Part shown: one piece after another, positions 1-8,569 of the stretch
Layout of the letters: each line of letters opens with the position of its first letter
Position numbering within the stretch: position 1 is the first letter of the stretch
From: JACCRE01 sp049790855
GTDB taxonomy: Bacteria; Planctomycetota; Planctomycetia; Planctomycetales; Planctomycetaceae
Length of the DNA: 37,560 nucleotides
Direction: 5' to 3'
NCBI GenBank assembly: GCA_049790855.1
Contig: JBAQZJ010000246.1
Location: 1 to 37,560, forward strand
The notes under the pieces: generated by a model
What the model was told of the DNA's origin: nothing
The model's database searches: none
What the model saw: only the letters and a program-made list of their open reading frames with translations
Translations under genes and position numbers: made by a program

Positions 1-26
1 AATAAGGGCGTTGGGACGCCGCGAAA

Positions 27-48
27 CGCTCCCTGACGGTCGCGGCTC
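27..48. repeat. Dispersed GC-rich repeat, single copy
   Basis: This 22-base unit (starting CGCTCCCTGACGG) lies just downstream of the PQQ-like gene. The same unit recurs at 4535-4556, with an inverted near-copy at 4487-4508. Its recurrence in intergenic positions of the same window indicates a dispersed, REP-like family. Bases 1-61 hold nothing else I can recognise. Confidence 0.6.
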
Positions 49-61
49 TGACGGGGAACGT

Positions 62-1672
62 TCACGGTCGCAAATCGAGGCACGCCGCTTCGCGGTCGTT
101 GCGAACGTACAGAAACCCGCGGGCGAAGGCCGGATGGTTCCACGTTTTGCCTTCCAGCACCGGCACGCGGGCCAGCTCTTCGTACTTTTCCGGCGACGCC
201 TTCACCGCGGCGAGCGTGCCGTCTTCGGCGAGGATCACGAGCGTCTCACCGAGCAGCACGATCTGACCGTACCCGTAGCGGCCTCGCTTCCACTGCCGCT
301 CGCCGGTTTTGAACGCGTAACAGGCGAGAATGCCCTCGTCGACGCCGTAGAGGTATCCATCGTGAAGCACGGCGTCGTTGAATTTGAGCTTGAACTTGTT
401 GTCGTTCCGCCAGACCGTCTCGACGTTCCAACTGTCGCCGTCCTTTACGATCTCCAGAAGCGCGCTGCCGATCGTGTAACCGCTGCTGAGAAACACCTGG
501 TTGCCGACGACGATCGGCTGGGCGGCGTTGACCTTGGGCTGGTTCGTCCACGGCCCGAACGTCCAAAGCACGTCTCCGGTCTCCGGGTCGTAACTCTTCA
601 AGCCGTCGCCGTCGAACACGAGCAAGTGCGGCACTCCATCGATCGTTTCGACCCGCGGCGCCGCATAACTCGCCGGCGAGTCACCGGCCGCCCAGACGAC
701 GTCCCCCGCTGCGGCATCGTAGGCGATCACGCCGCGACCCTGTCCGCCGCCCGGTGCGACGTAGACTTTGCCTTTCCACAGGCAGGGCGAGCCGGCCATG
801 CCCCAGTCGATATTGCCGACCCGCTCGCCGTCGCCCGCGTCTTCCAGAATGTCGCGCTGCCACCTCACCGAGCCGGTCGCGGCATCGAGACAGTTCAGCA
901 GACCGGTGGCGCCCTGTGCGTAGACGGCTCCGTCGCCGAACGTCGGCGTCGCCCGCGGTCCGTCGCCGCCGAGAGATTCACTGAACCTGACGGTGTCGGC
1001 ATGGACCCAGTTCTGCTTGCCCGTCTTCGCGTCGTAGCAGACGACGACCTCTTCTTCGTCGCGCTGCTCCTGCGTGTAGAGCAGATCGCCGACGACTGCA
1101 AAGCTCGACCAGCCCAGCCCGATCGGCTGCGGCCCCCAGACGAACGCCGGCGGGTTCGCCTCCCAGTCAGTGCGAATCGTCGCCTGCGGTGCAATTCCGT
1201 TGCGTTGAGGTCCGCGGAATTGCGGCCAATCGCCCTCGCTGACGGCGACGGGAGCAGCGTCGCTCGCTTTGCCCGCCGTCTGTGACTTCGGTGTGCTGAA
1301 GTACGCCACGGCCCGCTCTTCGGGCGTCGGCTGCCAGCGAAATGCGAAGATCGGCATCATCTCGCCGCGGTAGCCGTCGATCCGGATGGCTCCTGCCGCG
1401 ACGGCGGCCGTTGCGGCGACGCCGACGGCGCCGATCAGCCGTCCCCGCCAGCTCAGTCGGGCAAAGCCCAGCCACCAGATCGCCTGAATCAGCACGGCGA
1501 GGCAGAGCGCGGCGATCAACGCCGTCATCTGCAACGTCCGGTCGCCGTCGGCCAGTGCCCCGGTCGCAGACCAAGCTCCGGCGACGACGAACGGCGACAG
1601 AATCAGCAGGATCACCCCCGGCAGCCAGCGAACGCGACGGGGCGGATGCGATGCAGCAGGTTCGGCGGTCAC
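62..1672 (-). CDS. Membrane-anchored PQQ-like beta-propeller protein
   Basis: A 536-residue protein with three hydrophobic segments in the first ~100 residues (for example WLPGVILLILSPFVVAGAW), so the propeller is probably anchored in the membrane and exported. After about residue 148 comes DWPQFRGPQRNG, the usual opening of planctomycete PQQ-like (BamB-fold) proteins. It is followed by repeated blades of the type VVCYDAKTGKQNWVH, YDAAAGDVVWAAG and YDPETGDVLWTFG. In the family this fold either binds pyrroloquinoline quinone in dehydrogenases or serves as a protein-binding scaffold. I see no dehydrogenase cofactor or calcium signature, so a structural or binding role is more likely. The gene stands alone on the minus strand. 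The function within the family is open; the fold call is firm. Confidence 0.88.
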   Translation of the reverse strand: MTAEPAASHPPRRVRWLPGVILLILSPFVVAGAWSATGALADGDRTLQMTALIAALCLAVLIQAIWWLGFARLSWRGRLIGAVGVAATAAVAAGAIRIDGYRGEMMPIFAFRWQPTPEERAVAYFSTPKSQTAGKASDAAPVAVSEGDWPQFRGPQRNGIAPQATIRTDWEANPPAFVWGPQPIGLGWSSFAVVGDLLYTQEQRDEEEVVVCYDAKTGKQNWVHADTVRFSESLGGDGPRATPTFGDGAVYAQGATGLLNCLDAATGSVRWQRDILEDAGDGERVGNIDWGMAGSPCLWKGKVYVAPGGGQGRGVIAYDAAAGDVVWAAGDSPASYAAPRVETIDGVPHLLVFDGDGLKSYDPETGDVLWTFGPWTNQPKVNAAQPIVVGNQVFLSSGYTIGSALLEIVKDGDSWNVETVWRNDNKFKLKFNDAVLHDGYLYGVDEGILACYAFKTGERQWKRGRYGYGQIVLLGETLVILAEDGTLAAVKASPEKYEELARVPVLEGKTWNHPAFARGFLYVRNDREAACLDLRP

Positions 1673-1710
1673 GAGTCGGGTTCCCTTTCAGGCAAGGCCG
1701 TCCGGCGAGC

Positions 1711-1728
1711 GGCAGGCGTCAGCCTGCC
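1711..1728. repeat. Hairpin repeat (GGCAGGC-GTCA-GCCTGCC)
   Basis: A perfect 7-bp stem with a GTCA loop lies in the ~195-base gap between the PQQ-like gene and the DCC gene. Short hairpins of this composition are common dispersed repeats in planctomycete genomes. It is not followed by a T-tract, so it does not look like a classical terminator. The rest of the gap (1673-1867) shows no gene. Confidence 0.5.
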
Positions 1729-1867
1729 GGTGCGTCGTGGGCACCATCAGCATTGGAACGTCGCTCGACGTTCGCAAGCCCGACGCGCCAGCGAGAGAAC
1801 AAACTCGCGTCCCTTGTCGCCTGGTCCGATCTCGCGGGAATCTCCTGACACCGGTGCGTCGATCGAA

Positions 1868-2317
1868 TCACGGCAGGAACCGTTCCGACTCGCCCGGCTT
1901 CGGCAGCCGGCAGAGATCCTTCTTTCCGAAGATCCGGTAGCGAGTCTTCGAGACCAGCTTGTAGACCAGCTCCCGCAGCGGCGCGGGAATGATCCAGAGC
2001 AGACGTGCGTAAAACCGGTAGCGTCCGCCGAGGTGCCGCAGCGTGCGGATCGCCGCCCGCGATCGGCGGTGGACGCCCTGCTCGTCGACGAGCACCACGC
2101 TGCGCAGATCCTGCGCATCAGCCGGCGGCAGCACCCGCGCCGCCGTCTCGCCCTGGAGCGGCGCGAATCGAAGGATGCCGGCCGTGTCCCGACGCAGCAG
2201 CCAGTTGACCGTCGCGTCGCACAACCCGCACACACCGTCGAAGAACAAGACCGGGTGCGTCGCCGGATCGACCGGCAGCGCCTCGGCAACGGTGGACGGA
2301 GTCGATTCCTGGGTCAT
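1868..2317 (-). CDS. DCC-family thiol-disulfide oxidoreductase-like protein (DUF393)
   Basis: About 149 residues. Near the N-terminus is VLFFDGVCGLCDATVNWLL, the DGxCxLC motif that defines the DCC (DUF393) family; the two cysteines are the presumed redox pair of a thioredoxin-like fold. The later segments RSRAAIRTLRHLGG and IPAPLRELVYKLVSKTRYRIFGKKDLCRLP also match the family pattern, ending with the usual C-terminal cysteine. I chose the ATG at 2317 (MTQESTP), 17 codons inside the longest frame, because the upstream residues have no family resemblance. The gene is monocistronic on the minus strand. The physiological substrate of the family is not established. Confidence 0.88.
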   Translation of the reverse strand: MTQESTPSTVAEALPVDPATHPVLFFDGVCGLCDATVNWLLRRDTAGILRFAPLQGETAARVLPPADAQDLRSVVLVDEQGVHRRSRAAIRTLRHLGGRYRFYARLLWIIPAPLRELVYKLVSKTRYRIFGKKDLCRLPKPGESERFLP

Positions 2318-2489
2318 CGCCGTGCCGTGAGAGAAAGTGCGTTCGACGGTCGCTATCGCAGGCACCATCGTAGCAGATCGTGATGCTTCACCGCTCCGAC
2401 CGCGACGCCGCCCGAAACTTCACGCGGCGGTGGAAGACGACGTTCTCCACTCGAGTACCCCGGCTGCACGAAGAACGACCCGACGATAC

Positions 2490-2526
2490 TCCCCTCTCCC
2501 TGGGGAGAGGGGCCGGGGGTGAGGGG
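2490..2526. repeat. REP-like palindromic repeat, forward copy
   Basis: A short hairpin (CCCTCTCCC, TGG, GGAGAGGG) is followed by a G-rich tail ending GGGTGAGGGG. The same element occurs in the opposite orientation at 2609-2647, so the two form a head-to-head pair in the gap between the DCC gene and the acyl-ACP synthetase (2318-2824). Such paired elements resemble REP/REPIN repeats. Confidence 0.6.
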
Positions 2527-2608
2527 CGTCGTTTGACGTGACTCTTCGAAACTCCTCAAGCAATCGCAGCTGCGGATCGTTGCAACACACGGAGGAACGC
2601 ACAAGGCA

Positions 2609-2647
2609 TCCCCTCACCCCTGACCCCTCTCCTCAAAGGAGAGGGGG
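2609..2647. repeat. REP-like palindromic repeat, inverted copy
   Basis: This copy starts with TCCCCTCACCCCTGACCCC, then the hairpin CTCTCCTCAAAGGAGAGGG. It is the inverse orientation of the element at 2490-2526 with a different loop, which is what is expected for independently drifting copies of a mobile palindromic repeat. Nothing else is recognisable in the surrounding gap. Confidence 0.6.
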
Positions 2648-2824
2648 ACCGAGGACGCGGCCGGGATGGCGATCAGCCGAGGTTTTGTCTGGACGTTCAA
2701 AGCAATCGGGGTGCTGGACGCCGAAACTTCACCGGCCGGGCGATGCAAAGATCGGCGTTCGCTGTTATCTTCCCCCGCATCCTGTCTCCTCACGCTCCCG
2801 TTGAAATCCGACCGGTCGACCGTC

Positions 2825-4447
2825 ATGGCCCTCGACGAGCAGCTCGTTCCGACCCGCCGCTTTCTTCGCCGTTGCCGGCTCGACCGGTCCCGGCTGAAGA
2901 TCGCCGATTCGCTGGGCCAGGAGATCACGGGCGGAAAGCTGCTGATCGGCGCGATCCTGTTTCGGCGACTGCTCGAAAGGCACGTCCTCGACGCCGGCGA
3001 AAAGAACGTCGGCGTGCTGCTGCCGCCGAGCGTCGGCGGGGCGGTCGTCAACGCGGCGCTGGCGATCTCCCGCCGCGTCGCCGTGAACCTGAACTACTCG
3101 CTCACCGAGGACCAGGTCAACCACTGCATTCGCGAAGCCGGAGTCCGGCACGTCCTCACCAGCCGCAGGTTCCTCGAGAAGCGGCCGATGAAGCTCGACG
3201 CCGAGATCGTCTTCGTCGAGGAGCTGCGCAAGAACGCGACGAAGCTCGACACGGCCCGGGCGGCGTTCTGGGCGCTCGCCGCGCCGATGCCGCTGCTGGA
3301 GCGAAAGCTCGGCCTGACCGACGTAAGCCGCGACGAGCTGCTGACGATCATCTTCACCTCCGGCTCGACCAACGAGCCGAAGGGCGTGATGCTCAGCCAG
3401 GGGAACATCGACTCGAACATCACGGCGGTCGACGCGCTGATCCGCCTCGTCCCCGACGAGATGGTGCTCGGGGCGCTGCCGTTCTTTCATTCGTTCGGCT
3501 ACACGATCACGCTCTGGTGGCCGCTGACGCTCGCCTCGGGTGTCGCGTACCACTTCAACCCCATGGACTCGCGGATCATCGGCGAGCTGTGCCAGAAATA
3601 TCGCTGCACGACGATGATGGGCACGCCGACGTTCCTGCGGGGCTATGTGAAGCGCTGCACGCCGGCGCAGTTCGCCTCGCTCGACCTGGTCCTCATCGGG
3701 GCCGAGAAGTTGCCGCTCGACCTGCTCGAGGCCTTCAAGGCGAAGTTCGGCTTCGAGCCTTACGAAGGCTACGGCACGACGGAGCTGTCGCCGCTGGTCG
3801 CCGTCAACGTTCCCGAGCACCGCGCGACGTCGCCGTCGCTGGCGGGGGTGAAGCACGGAACCGTCGGCCGCGCCGTTCCCGGCGTCCGCGTCAAGACCGT
3901 CGATCCGGAGACCCTCGCCGACCTGCCGCAGGGCACGCCCGGCCTGCTGTTCGTGACCGGCGACAACGTCATGCAGGGGTATCTGAACCGGCCCGAGAAG
4001 ACGGCCGAGGTCGTCCTCGACGGCTGGTACAACACCGGCGACATTGCGGTCGTCGACGACGACGGCTTCATCCGGATCACCGGCCGGCAAAGCCGGTTCT
4101 CGAAGATCGGCGGCGAAATGGTGCCGCACATCGGCATCGAGGAGTCGCTGATCCGAATCACCGGCGACGTCGGCGAGGAAGGCGAACTGCCGCTGTGCGT
4201 GACGGCGGTTCCCGACGAAAAGAAGGGCGAACGGCTCGTCGTGCTGCACCGCCCGTTGACCCGGCCGATCGACCTGGTCTTGCGCGAGTTCGGCGAAACG
4301 GGCGTGCCGAACCTCTGGATTCCCGACCGCACGAGCTTTTACGAAGTGGACGCGATTCCGGTCCTCGGATCGGGAAAGCTCGATCTCAAGCAGATCAAAA
4401 CGATCGCCCTGGAACGGACTCACGTATCTGAGACGTATCAAGCCTGA
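2825..4447 (+). CDS. AMP-dependent acyl-CoA / acyl-ACP synthetase
   Basis: A 540-residue adenylate-forming enzyme. It activates a carboxylic acid, probably a fatty acid, to acyl-AMP and transfers it to CoA or acyl carrier protein. Visible family motifs are IIFTSGSTNEPKGVMLSQGN (phosphate-binding loop, near residue 173), a YEGYGTTELSP adenine-binding segment, GWYNTGDIAVVDDDGFIRI (catalytic aspartate of the hinge region) and GSGKLDLKQIK at the C-terminus carrying the conserved lysine. The arrangement resembles the synthetase half of Aas-type lysophospholipid acyltransferase/acyl-ACP synthetases, without the acyltransferase half. The ATG at 2825 (MALDEQLVP) is preferred over the 53-codon longer frame, whose extension is unrelated in sequence. 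Substrate specificity cannot be read from the sequence. Confidence 0.87.
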   Translation: MALDEQLVPTRRFLRRCRLDRSRLKIADSLGQEITGGKLLIGAILFRRLLERHVLDAGEKNVGVLLPPSVGGAVVNAALAISRRVAVNLNYSLTEDQVNHCIREAGVRHVLTSRRFLEKRPMKLDAEIVFVEELRKNATKLDTARAAFWALAAPMPLLERKLGLTDVSRDELLTIIFTSGSTNEPKGVMLSQGNIDSNITAVDALIRLVPDEMVLGALPFFHSFGYTITLWWPLTLASGVAYHFNPMDSRIIGELCQKYRCTTMMGTPTFLRGYVKRCTPAQFASLDLVLIGAEKLPLDLLEAFKAKFGFEPYEGYGTTELSPLVAVNVPEHRATSPSLAGVKHGTVGRAVPGVRVKTVDPETLADLPQGTPGLLFVTGDNVMQGYLNRPEKTAEVVLDGWYNTGDIAVVDDDGFIRITGRQSRFSKIGGEMVPHIGIEESLIRITGDVGEEGELPLCVTAVPDEKKGERLVVLHRPLTRPIDLVLREFGETGVPNLWIPDRTSFYEVDAIPVLGSGKLDLKQIKTIALERTHVSETYQA

Positions 4448-4486
4448 TCGACGCGAGACTTGCGACCCGTCGGCGGTCGGAGATCA

Positions 4487-4556
4487 GAGCCGCGACCCTC
4501 AGGGAGCGCTTTTCGGCATAGCTTCGTCGAGAATCGCTCCCTGACGGTCGCGGCTC
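4487..4556. repeat. Inverted pair of the dispersed repeat (large hairpin)
   Basis: Two 22-base arms, 4487-4508 and 4535-4556, are reverse complements with one mismatch and are separated by 26 bases; the right arm is identical to the repeat at 27-48. The structure sits 40 bases after the stop codon of the acyl-ACP synthetase and before the tRNA gene. It could fold into a long stem that ends transcription or protects the 3' end, but it has no T-tract. Confidence 0.6.
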
Positions 4557-4677
4557 CGATGCGTGAGCAAGCGACGCTTGACAGCATCGTTTACGGCCAA
4601 TATGGTTCACCCAGTTACGTGAACCAGCCGTGACGCCGCGGTGTCTTCCCAAACGAAGCGCCGCAAAACCATACCAA

Positions 4678-4751
<74 letters not shown>

Positions 4752-4830
4752 CTCGTTCTAAGTTCTGCCGAGCGTTAGACTAACGCACCCTGGGACGGTC
4801 TCAGGCGCGGCCCGAAGTGGGAGCGGTTCA

Positions 4831-4846
4831 GTGGTAGTACTACCAC
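4831..4846. promoter_or_regulatory. Perfect 16-base palindrome upstream of the integrase
   Basis: GTGGTAGTACTACCAC is an uninterrupted perfect palindrome, 28 bases before the integrase start codon and 79 bases after the tRNA. Its position suits an operator for the integrase gene or an arm-type recombinase binding site; neither can be proved from sequence alone. Nothing else is seen in 4752-4874. Confidence 0.4.
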
Positions 4847-4874
4847 TTTCCGCTTTTTCCGGGATTCGCGCCCC

Positions 4875-6110
4875 ATGGCACGCAAGATTCGCGTTCCGTC
4901 CCTCCGTCTGCACGCCGCAACGGGTCAGGCCCGCGTCCTCATCGCAGGACGTCACTGCTACTTGGGCAAATACGGCAGCCCAGAAGCAGAGGAAAAGTAT
5001 CGGCGGATCGTCGCCGAATTTCTCGTGTCCGGCGGTGCCACTACGCCTGCGACCGAACCCGCGCTGCCCGACTCGCTGACGATCGACTCCCTCGTACTCA
5101 CGTACTGGCGACATGCTGAGCAGTACTACCGCAAGAACGGCAAGCCAACGTCGGAACTCTCCACGCTGAAGATGCCGCTACGAATCTTGCGGCGGCTCTA
5201 CGGCTCGACTCCGGCCGCCGAGTTCGGGCCGCTGAAACTCAAAGCTGTTCGCGCGGAACTGCTTCGCGACAGTTCCGATCGTATAACGACGATTGAAGAC
5301 GATCCAAAGTCCTGTGGTCAGTGCCGGGCAACAGCGAATCGTAGCGTTGGCCGGATACGGCGAATGTTCGCTTGGGCCGCCGAGAACGAACTGGTGCCGG
5401 CAGGTGTCCTGCACGGACTGAAATCAGTCGCAGGGCTCCGGAAAGGACGTACAACTGCCCGCGAAACGCCGCCTATTCGTCCTGTCGCCAACGCAGACAT
5501 CAACGCAATCCTGCCGCATGTCAGCCGGCAAGTGTGCGACATGATCCGCCTGCAACTGCTCGCCGGCGCTCGTCCGGGCGAAATCCTGTCGCTTCGACCA
5601 TGTGACATCGATCGCGAGAATGAAATTTGGGAATACGTACCCGAAAGCCACAAAACGGAACATCACGGTCGTCAACGGCGGCTGTTCTTCGGCCCTCGCG
5701 CCCAGGCGATCGTGCTGCCGTATCTCGACAATCGGCCAGCAGATTCATATTGCTTCAGCCCGGTAGAAGCTGAAGCGGAGCGACTTTCGGCGCTTCATGC
5801 GAAGCGAACGACTCCGATTTCATGCGGAAACCGCCCCGGCAAGAATCGAAAGTCTCGACCGAAGCTAGCACCGGGGGATCGGTACACGCTTGCCGCCTAT
5901 CGGCGAACCATCGAGCGAGCATGCCGGGCCGCGAAGGTCGAAGTATGGAGCCCCAATCGTCTGCGCCATTCCCGAGCGACCGATCTTCGCCGCCAATACG
6001 GCATCGAAGCCGCGCAGACAGTCCTTGGCCACGCGGAACTTGCCGTGACGCAGGTCTACGCCGAGCGAGACTTCGCCGCGGCCCGCAAGATCATGGCTGA
6101 GGTCGGATAG
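4875..6110 (+). CDS. Tyrosine recombinase / phage-type integrase
   Basis: A 411-residue site-specific recombinase of the lambda-integrase fold. An N-terminal arm-binding region (residues 1-60), a SAM-like core-binding domain with LTIDSLVLTYWRHAEQYY, and a catalytic domain are visible. The catalytic residues are Arg233 in LLAGARPGEILSL, Arg364 and His365 in NRLRHSRAT, His386 in LGHAEL and the nucleophile Tyr395 in VTQVYAERD. The usual first histidine of HxxRH is Asn. Its position directly downstream of a tRNA gene on the same strand is the classic layout of an integrative element. It is convergent with the helicase/primase operon on its other side. The start ATGGCACGC at 4875 gives the standard family N-terminus. 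Confidence 0.92.
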   Translation: MARKIRVPSLRLHAATGQARVLIAGRHCYLGKYGSPEAEEKYRRIVAEFLVSGGATTPATEPALPDSLTIDSLVLTYWRHAEQYYRKNGKPTSELSTLKMPLRILRRLYGSTPAAEFGPLKLKAVRAELLRDSSDRITTIEDDPKSCGQCRATANRSVGRIRRMFAWAAENELVPAGVLHGLKSVAGLRKGRTTARETPPIRPVANADINAILPHVSRQVCDMIRLQLLAGARPGEILSLRPCDIDRENEIWEYVPESHKTEHHGRQRRLFFGPRAQAIVLPYLDNRPADSYCFSPVEAEAERLSALHAKRTTPISCGNRPGKNRKSRPKLAPGDRYTLAAYRRTIERACRAAKVEVWSPNRLRHSRATDLRRQYGIEAAQTVLGHAELAVTQVYAERDFAAARKIMAEVG

Positions 6111-6292
6111 GCCGTCGTCACGACGGAAATTGAACCGCGGGCGAAATGACGGCGGTGGTGGGTGTGTGAGCACCGGCTACCGCCTCTGCTTTTCAGAACG
6201 CCGCCCGTAGATTCAGGATCGGCAACTGACAAACTCCGCTCTCAGCCGGACCGGACGAAGCCGACGAGCACGCAGTTTCGAGGCGAATCAGG

Positions 6293-6371
6293 TTTTGACA
6301 CATAGGGGGCCCTTTGTGACAAAACAGAAAACGGCAGCCCATTCCCAGAACCGCACAATTCCGTCGAATTG
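6293..6371. other. Palindrome-bearing convergent gap of the integrative element
   Basis: The 331-base gap 6111-6441 separates the converging integrase and helicase genes. It holds a 32-base imperfect palindrome at 6293-6324 (arms TTTTGACACATAGGG and CCCTTTGTGACAAAA, 13 of 15 positions complementary) and a second inverted repeat CAATTC-CGTC-GAATTG at 6356-6371. The long palindrome has T's on its 5' side and A's on its 3' side, the reverse of a bidirectional terminator, so a protein-binding site, attachment site or replication site is more likely. No gene is visible in the gap. Confidence 0.4.
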
Positions 6372-6441
6372 CTGACCAAAATCGGCGCCGTGGTAAGCTG
6401 CGAAGGTTTGAAAGCTATCGCGAGTGCTCAGCGAGGCCGAG

Positions 6442-8556
6442 TTACCTGGACAGGTTCCATCGTTCGGAGTTTCCAGAACTCTCGATGGTTGGTTTCCAAG
6501 GATCGTTGAGCTTCCATACGCCCTTCTGGCCTGTGGGTGCGACGATACCGGCCCTTTTCAACTGCTGTAGATCAAGCTGAATCTGCCGCAGGCTCTTCCC
6601 AGTGCGTTCGGCCAAATCGACGGACTGGACCGTGGCGTCCCGAGCTGGATCCATCCCGCCCCAATCCGTTCGGCTGCGATCCGAAAGCGCAACGATTGCT
6701 AATAAAGATTTACTAGCGATCATTGCGCCAAGTTCGGAATAAACCTTCCCGACGGAGTCTGACAGATTGGAGAGCAGATTGGGGTCGAGGGTCGGCAGTC
6801 CCAGCGGCTCATCCGAAAACACGATCGCGTCGATCCCATCCGGAAGATGGGTCCGAGCCCGTCCAATCGCCTGGTGCAGTGCCGCGCGGACAAGTGCCAC
6901 GTGCATGGCCTCCCAGCGGGCGTGGCCGTAGCCGCGGCCGAAGACGGGAAACTCGCGACCTTCGGTCGTGAATGCAGTCCAGGGCTTGTCCCCCCAGCAG
7001 CCATCGTCACAAGCGGCCGCGTATTCGCCCAATTGCGTCAGTCCGGTGGCAATCGCCAGCGCCGGTAATCGTGGTGTGCCGAGTACGACGAGCAGGTCGC
7101 AATTCTGGATCCATTCGTTGCTGCCGCGGCCAGCATCTCCCCAAAAGTGCTCCGTGGCGACGATCCGTTGCAGAAACTGAGGTTCGAGCTTCTTGAGGTG
7201 TGCTTTGTGGTCCTGATGGCAGAGAATGCCGACTCGGGTCCGCTCGGGGAACAGGGCCAGCGCTTCCCGAACGTATGCCCGAACTGTTTTGCCGCCCGTA
7301 GAAATCGTGACGTCTTTGGTGACTTGCACGAGACGCTTCTGAGGCGGCAGCCAGACGGGTTCAACGACTTGGGAAAGCGATTCGCCAAGGGCAGCTTCCA
7401 ACCGCCATTGTTCCATCGTGGCGTCGCTGAACCAGACAGTGCCCGCCGGACGTTCGTTCTTGAAGACAGCCCGCAACGTGGGTTCTCCGGCGGGCAGATT
7501 CTCGCCCGGTCCGTACATCGTGTCGCGAAAGAGAACGAGCGCATGCAGGCGGCCTTCCGCCGCGGCGAGCAGTACGCGAAGTACGTGCTGACGGGGAATG
7601 TGCTTGAATTCTTTCGCCACCGTCCAGAGCAGCCAGTCAATTCGGGGCGGTCGCTGGACGCCGCCTGGCAGCGGCACAACGTGCAGCCGCTCGTTCAAGC
7701 TGTCCGCTGCCTCCAGAATCGCTCGCGAGATGTTGGCCATGTTTCGCAGAAATGGATCGACGGCCGGACCCGATGCGTCCCGTTCCTGTTTGTACAACCA
7801 GTCAAGTCGCCGCGGGTCGTTGAACAAATCGGTGAAGAATTTGTCGAACTCTCTCACGGCCGCCAGGTCCACGTTTTCCAAGGGACGCAAAATGTGGATC
7901 GCGTCCTCTTGAACTGAGACGTATGCTCGGCCCTTGGCGACCGCGGCGAAACCGCGAAATTGCAGCCGCGCATGCGTCGCGACGACAATCAGGCTCTCTG
8001 CTGCCTGATGCGTCAGAAACAGATACCCCTCGGACTGGCATCGTTTCTGAAAGGGGCAGTCCTGGCAGACGGCAATTGTCACGGAGAGCCCGGCGGCTTC
8101 GGCGAGATCAGCTTCTTCATTCCAGCAGGTGATGAAGTTCTTGATCGAGCCCGTTCCGCAACAATGCCGGCAACTGGATTCCGGCGGTCCCGGCGGATCG
8201 ATTCCGCAATAGGCGCAAAGGACTGCTTTCTTGGATGGCTTCGTGGTTCGTTTCGGGAAGTGGACGACGGGCAGTCGGCGCAGGTGCCGGAACTCACGGA
8301 CCAGCGCCTCGGCATCGCGGTGACTGGGTACGGCGAACAGCGACTGCTGGGGCAACTGCTCCGCCGCAGCTTGCATACAGGCATACGTCTTGCCTGAGCC
8401 GGTTCCCGACCGATCGAGGAACGCACCGTCCTCGCCCAGGGAGTCGAGGCGGACCTCGATGAGCGAGTCGCGGACGTTTTGCAATCGGGCATCCGCCTCC
8501 CGATCCGAAGATTCGGACCGGGAGGCGGAATGGTTGCCCTGTGATGGCTGGTTCAC
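6442..8556 (-). CDS. DinG/XPD-like superfamily 2 helicase with cysteine clusters
   Basis: A 704-residue protein with Walker A GTGSGKT at 51-57, a DinG/XPD-like segment VVATHARL near 191, a DEAH-box-like EDAIH at 217-221, and a motif VI HQAIGRARTH near the C-terminal third. It thus has both helicase lobes. Between Walker A and the DEAH-like box are two cysteine groups: C114, C117, C129, C132, resembling a zinc knuckle, and C144, C164, C167, C173, which could hold an iron-sulfur cluster as in XPD/DinG. The C-terminus carries a winged-helix-like segment (VDLAERTGKSLRQIQLDLQQLKRAG). It lies 13 bases downstream of the primase gene on the same strand, which implies a joint role in replication of the integrative element. 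The DEAH variant makes it a divergent member. Helicase identity is firm; the exact role is inferred. Confidence 0.75.
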   Translation of the reverse strand: MNQPSQGNHSASRSESSDREADARLQNVRDSLIEVRLDSLGEDGAFLDRSGTGSGKTYACMQAAAEQLPQQSLFAVPSHRDAEALVREFRHLRRLPVVHFPKRTTKPSKKAVLCAYCGIDPPGPPESSCRHCCGTGSIKNFITCWNEEADLAEAAGLSVTIAVCQDCPFQKRCQSEGYLFLTHQAAESLIVVATHARLQFRGFAAVAKGRAYVSVQEDAIHILRPLENVDLAAVREFDKFFTDLFNDPRRLDWLYKQERDASGPAVDPFLRNMANISRAILEAADSLNERLHVVPLPGGVQRPPRIDWLLWTVAKEFKHIPRQHVLRVLLAAAEGRLHALVLFRDTMYGPGENLPAGEPTLRAVFKNERPAGTVWFSDATMEQWRLEAALGESLSQVVEPVWLPPQKRLVQVTKDVTISTGGKTVRAYVREALALFPERTRVGILCHQDHKAHLKKLEPQFLQRIVATEHFWGDAGRGSNEWIQNCDLLVVLGTPRLPALAIATGLTQLGEYAAACDDGCWGDKPWTAFTTEGREFPVFGRGYGHARWEAMHVALVRAALHQAIGRARTHLPDGIDAIVFSDEPLGLPTLDPNLLSNLSDSVGKVYSELGAMIASKSLLAIVALSDRSRTDWGGMDPARDATVQSVDLAERTGKSLRQIQLDLQQLKRAGIVAPTGQKGVWKLNDPWKPTIESSGNSERWNLSR

Positions 8557-8569
8557 GGACCGCGCTTCC

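Noticed and set aside
11..1285. A 424-residue open frame opposite the PQQ-like gene
   Set aside because: It is low-complexity, rich in Arg, Val and Asp, without family motifs; the opposite frame has propeller blades.
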